A stretch of 6,422 nt of DNA, taken from NCBI GenBank assembly GCA_009937555.1, contig JAACFD010000121.1, forward strand, positions 1 to 6,422, written 5' to 3'. Positions 5,545-6,422 of this stretch are shown piece after piece. How positions within the stretch are numbered: position 1 is the first letter of the stretch; the number at the start of each line of letters is the position of its first letter. The position numbers were made by a program, and so were the translations under genes. Source of the DNA: Chlamydiales bacterium (GTDB lineage: Bacteria > Chlamydiota > Chlamydiia > Chlamydiales > JAACFD01). Under the pieces are notes generated by a model. That model was not told the DNA's origin, searched no databases, and saw only the letters and a program-made list of their open reading frames with translations.

Positions 5545-6422
5545 ATACATCTAATCTCAGAGCTAGATAGAGAAGGTAAGGAAACCCTGTGCGCCACTAT
5601 TGCTAATAAAATATATGCAGAGGGTGCTTTATTCCCTTTAATACGCTCAACATCTGATAAAAGTGAAATACAGTTACTCGGGAAATATTCTCCAGAAGAA
5701 TTTCTTAGAGCTTCTTTTCCTGGGGTTTTTACAATGATTGAAGAGCCTCTTGTTTTTTTTCAGGCTCTTCATGACCTTACACCCCAATCCCAGACTTTAC
5801 TATTTGCAAACATAACTCTAGCTACAGCCTTTGGCCTACACCTCCCCTTTATTGAAATGTTAGAAGGGCCAATAGATGACCTAGAAAGCCCCATTAGTTT
5901 TGAGTCATTCTTCCCAAACTTTTCTCCCTTAACCTTGTTTGCTATACTACCCAATATATTGGATGATCAGTTAAAGTACATTCTTACTAATGGTGACTCA
6001 TCTGCCATTAGAGCTGTCCTAGATACATTTTCAACTGCTACTTTCCGAGTTAAAAGAAACTTATATCAAGTTACATCTGAACAAGCAAAACGCATAGTAA
6101 AAGTACTCACTCCAGCTGAGTATGCGGAATACTGTAATTGTTTTCCTCTTAGGCTTTCAGCCTTTGTGCTACAAAGTGCTACAAAAGAGCAAAAAGAAGC
6201 TGCAATAATTTCTTTAAACGAGCTTCGACTTAGTGGTTCTAATACCTTTTCTAGTGCCACAGGGCTTGCATCACCTGTAAGCACAATTATTTTTTCAAAT
6301 ACAGATGATAATATAAGGCATGTAAACACCATATTTAGAGAGCAAGGTAACTTTTACTATAAAAAGCTTTGGTTCTCTTTGCTTGAAGAAAGACAGGTAA
6401 TAGAGCTTGCTACTGGAAGTAC
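5545..6422 (+). pseudogene. Same-frame continuation of the repeat-protein gene after the TAA (3' end outside window)
   Basis: The frame of the gene at 4843 resumes right after TAA 5542-5544 and stays open for 292 codons to the window edge. The translation is protein-like: it starts IHLISELDREGKETL and contains ALHDLTPQSQTLLFANI, ILPNILDDQLKYIL, IVKVLTPAEYAEY and LWFSLLEERQVIELATG near the end. Several blocks resemble those upstream: LTPQSQTLLFANITLATAFGL recalls LSPPSQMYILLAHSARSIGL (125-143 of the first part). The helix holding the stop lines up with ASLFFAAMRAL in the preceding unit, so the stop seems to cut a repeat unit in two. No ATG, GTG or TTG occurs in this frame until ATG 5734, which has only a weak GGGG before it. 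An AAGGTAAGG at 5574-5582 lies upstream of a CTG at 5587. It may be a pseudogene remnant, a readthrough product, a separately started second gene or the result of a base error. Confidence 0.7.

Noticed and set aside
5769..6332. Two minus-strand open frames (5769-5954 and 6066-6332) that could fill the stretch after 5544
   Set aside because: The plus-strand frame continuing from 4843 is open throughout and reads as real protein with repeat blocks, so these are its antisense shadows.

Overview
The window looks like chromosome from a Chlamydiae-phylum bacterium, most likely an environmental (Parachlamydia/Simkania-like) lineage. The strongest pointer is a Ser/Thr kinase fused to a C-terminal FGE-sulfatase-fold domain, the architecture of chlamydial Pkn1. 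A stand-alone FliN/SctQ-type SpoA protein follows it directly. The DNA is AT-rich, and the flanking proteins are orphans that I cannot assign to known families. No rRNA, tRNA, CRISPR array or insertion sequence is visible.

Layout. Positions 1-138 may hold the 3' end of a plus-strand gene. It meets a minus-strand orphan gene (197-1027, protein with hydrophobic segments) at a strong hairpin terminator (137-169). That orphan is divergent from aroC (1148-2281, chorismate synthase), with a 120-bp AT-rich gap carrying a small dyad. aroC ends in a hairpin plus T-run that overlaps its stop codon. After a 168-bp intergenic region with a plausible promoter flanked by a 9-bp inverted repeat comes a plus-strand cluster. 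It contains the Pkn1-like kinase/FGE-fold protein (2450-4438), the 106-residue SpoA protein 19 bp later (4458-4778), and a long alpha-helical repeat-like gene 64 bp further on (from 4843).

Two points deserve most attention. First, the kinase has HRN in place of the catalytic HRD motif and an enlarged activation segment, so it is probably a pseudokinase. Its FGE-like domain also lacks the two catalytic cysteines. The protein may therefore be a scaffold or binding protein tied to type III secretion through the SpoA neighbour. Second, the last gene stops at an in-frame TAA (5542-5544), yet the same frame then stays open for 292 codons to the window edge with clearly protein-like sequence that continues the same repeat pattern. 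It is therefore a nonsense-interrupted gene, a readthrough case, a split gene or a sequencing error.

Working model (inference): kinase, SpoA protein and repeat protein form one transcription unit linked to type III secretion, with the repeat protein a candidate secreted effector. aroC is an ordinary housekeeping gene nearby.
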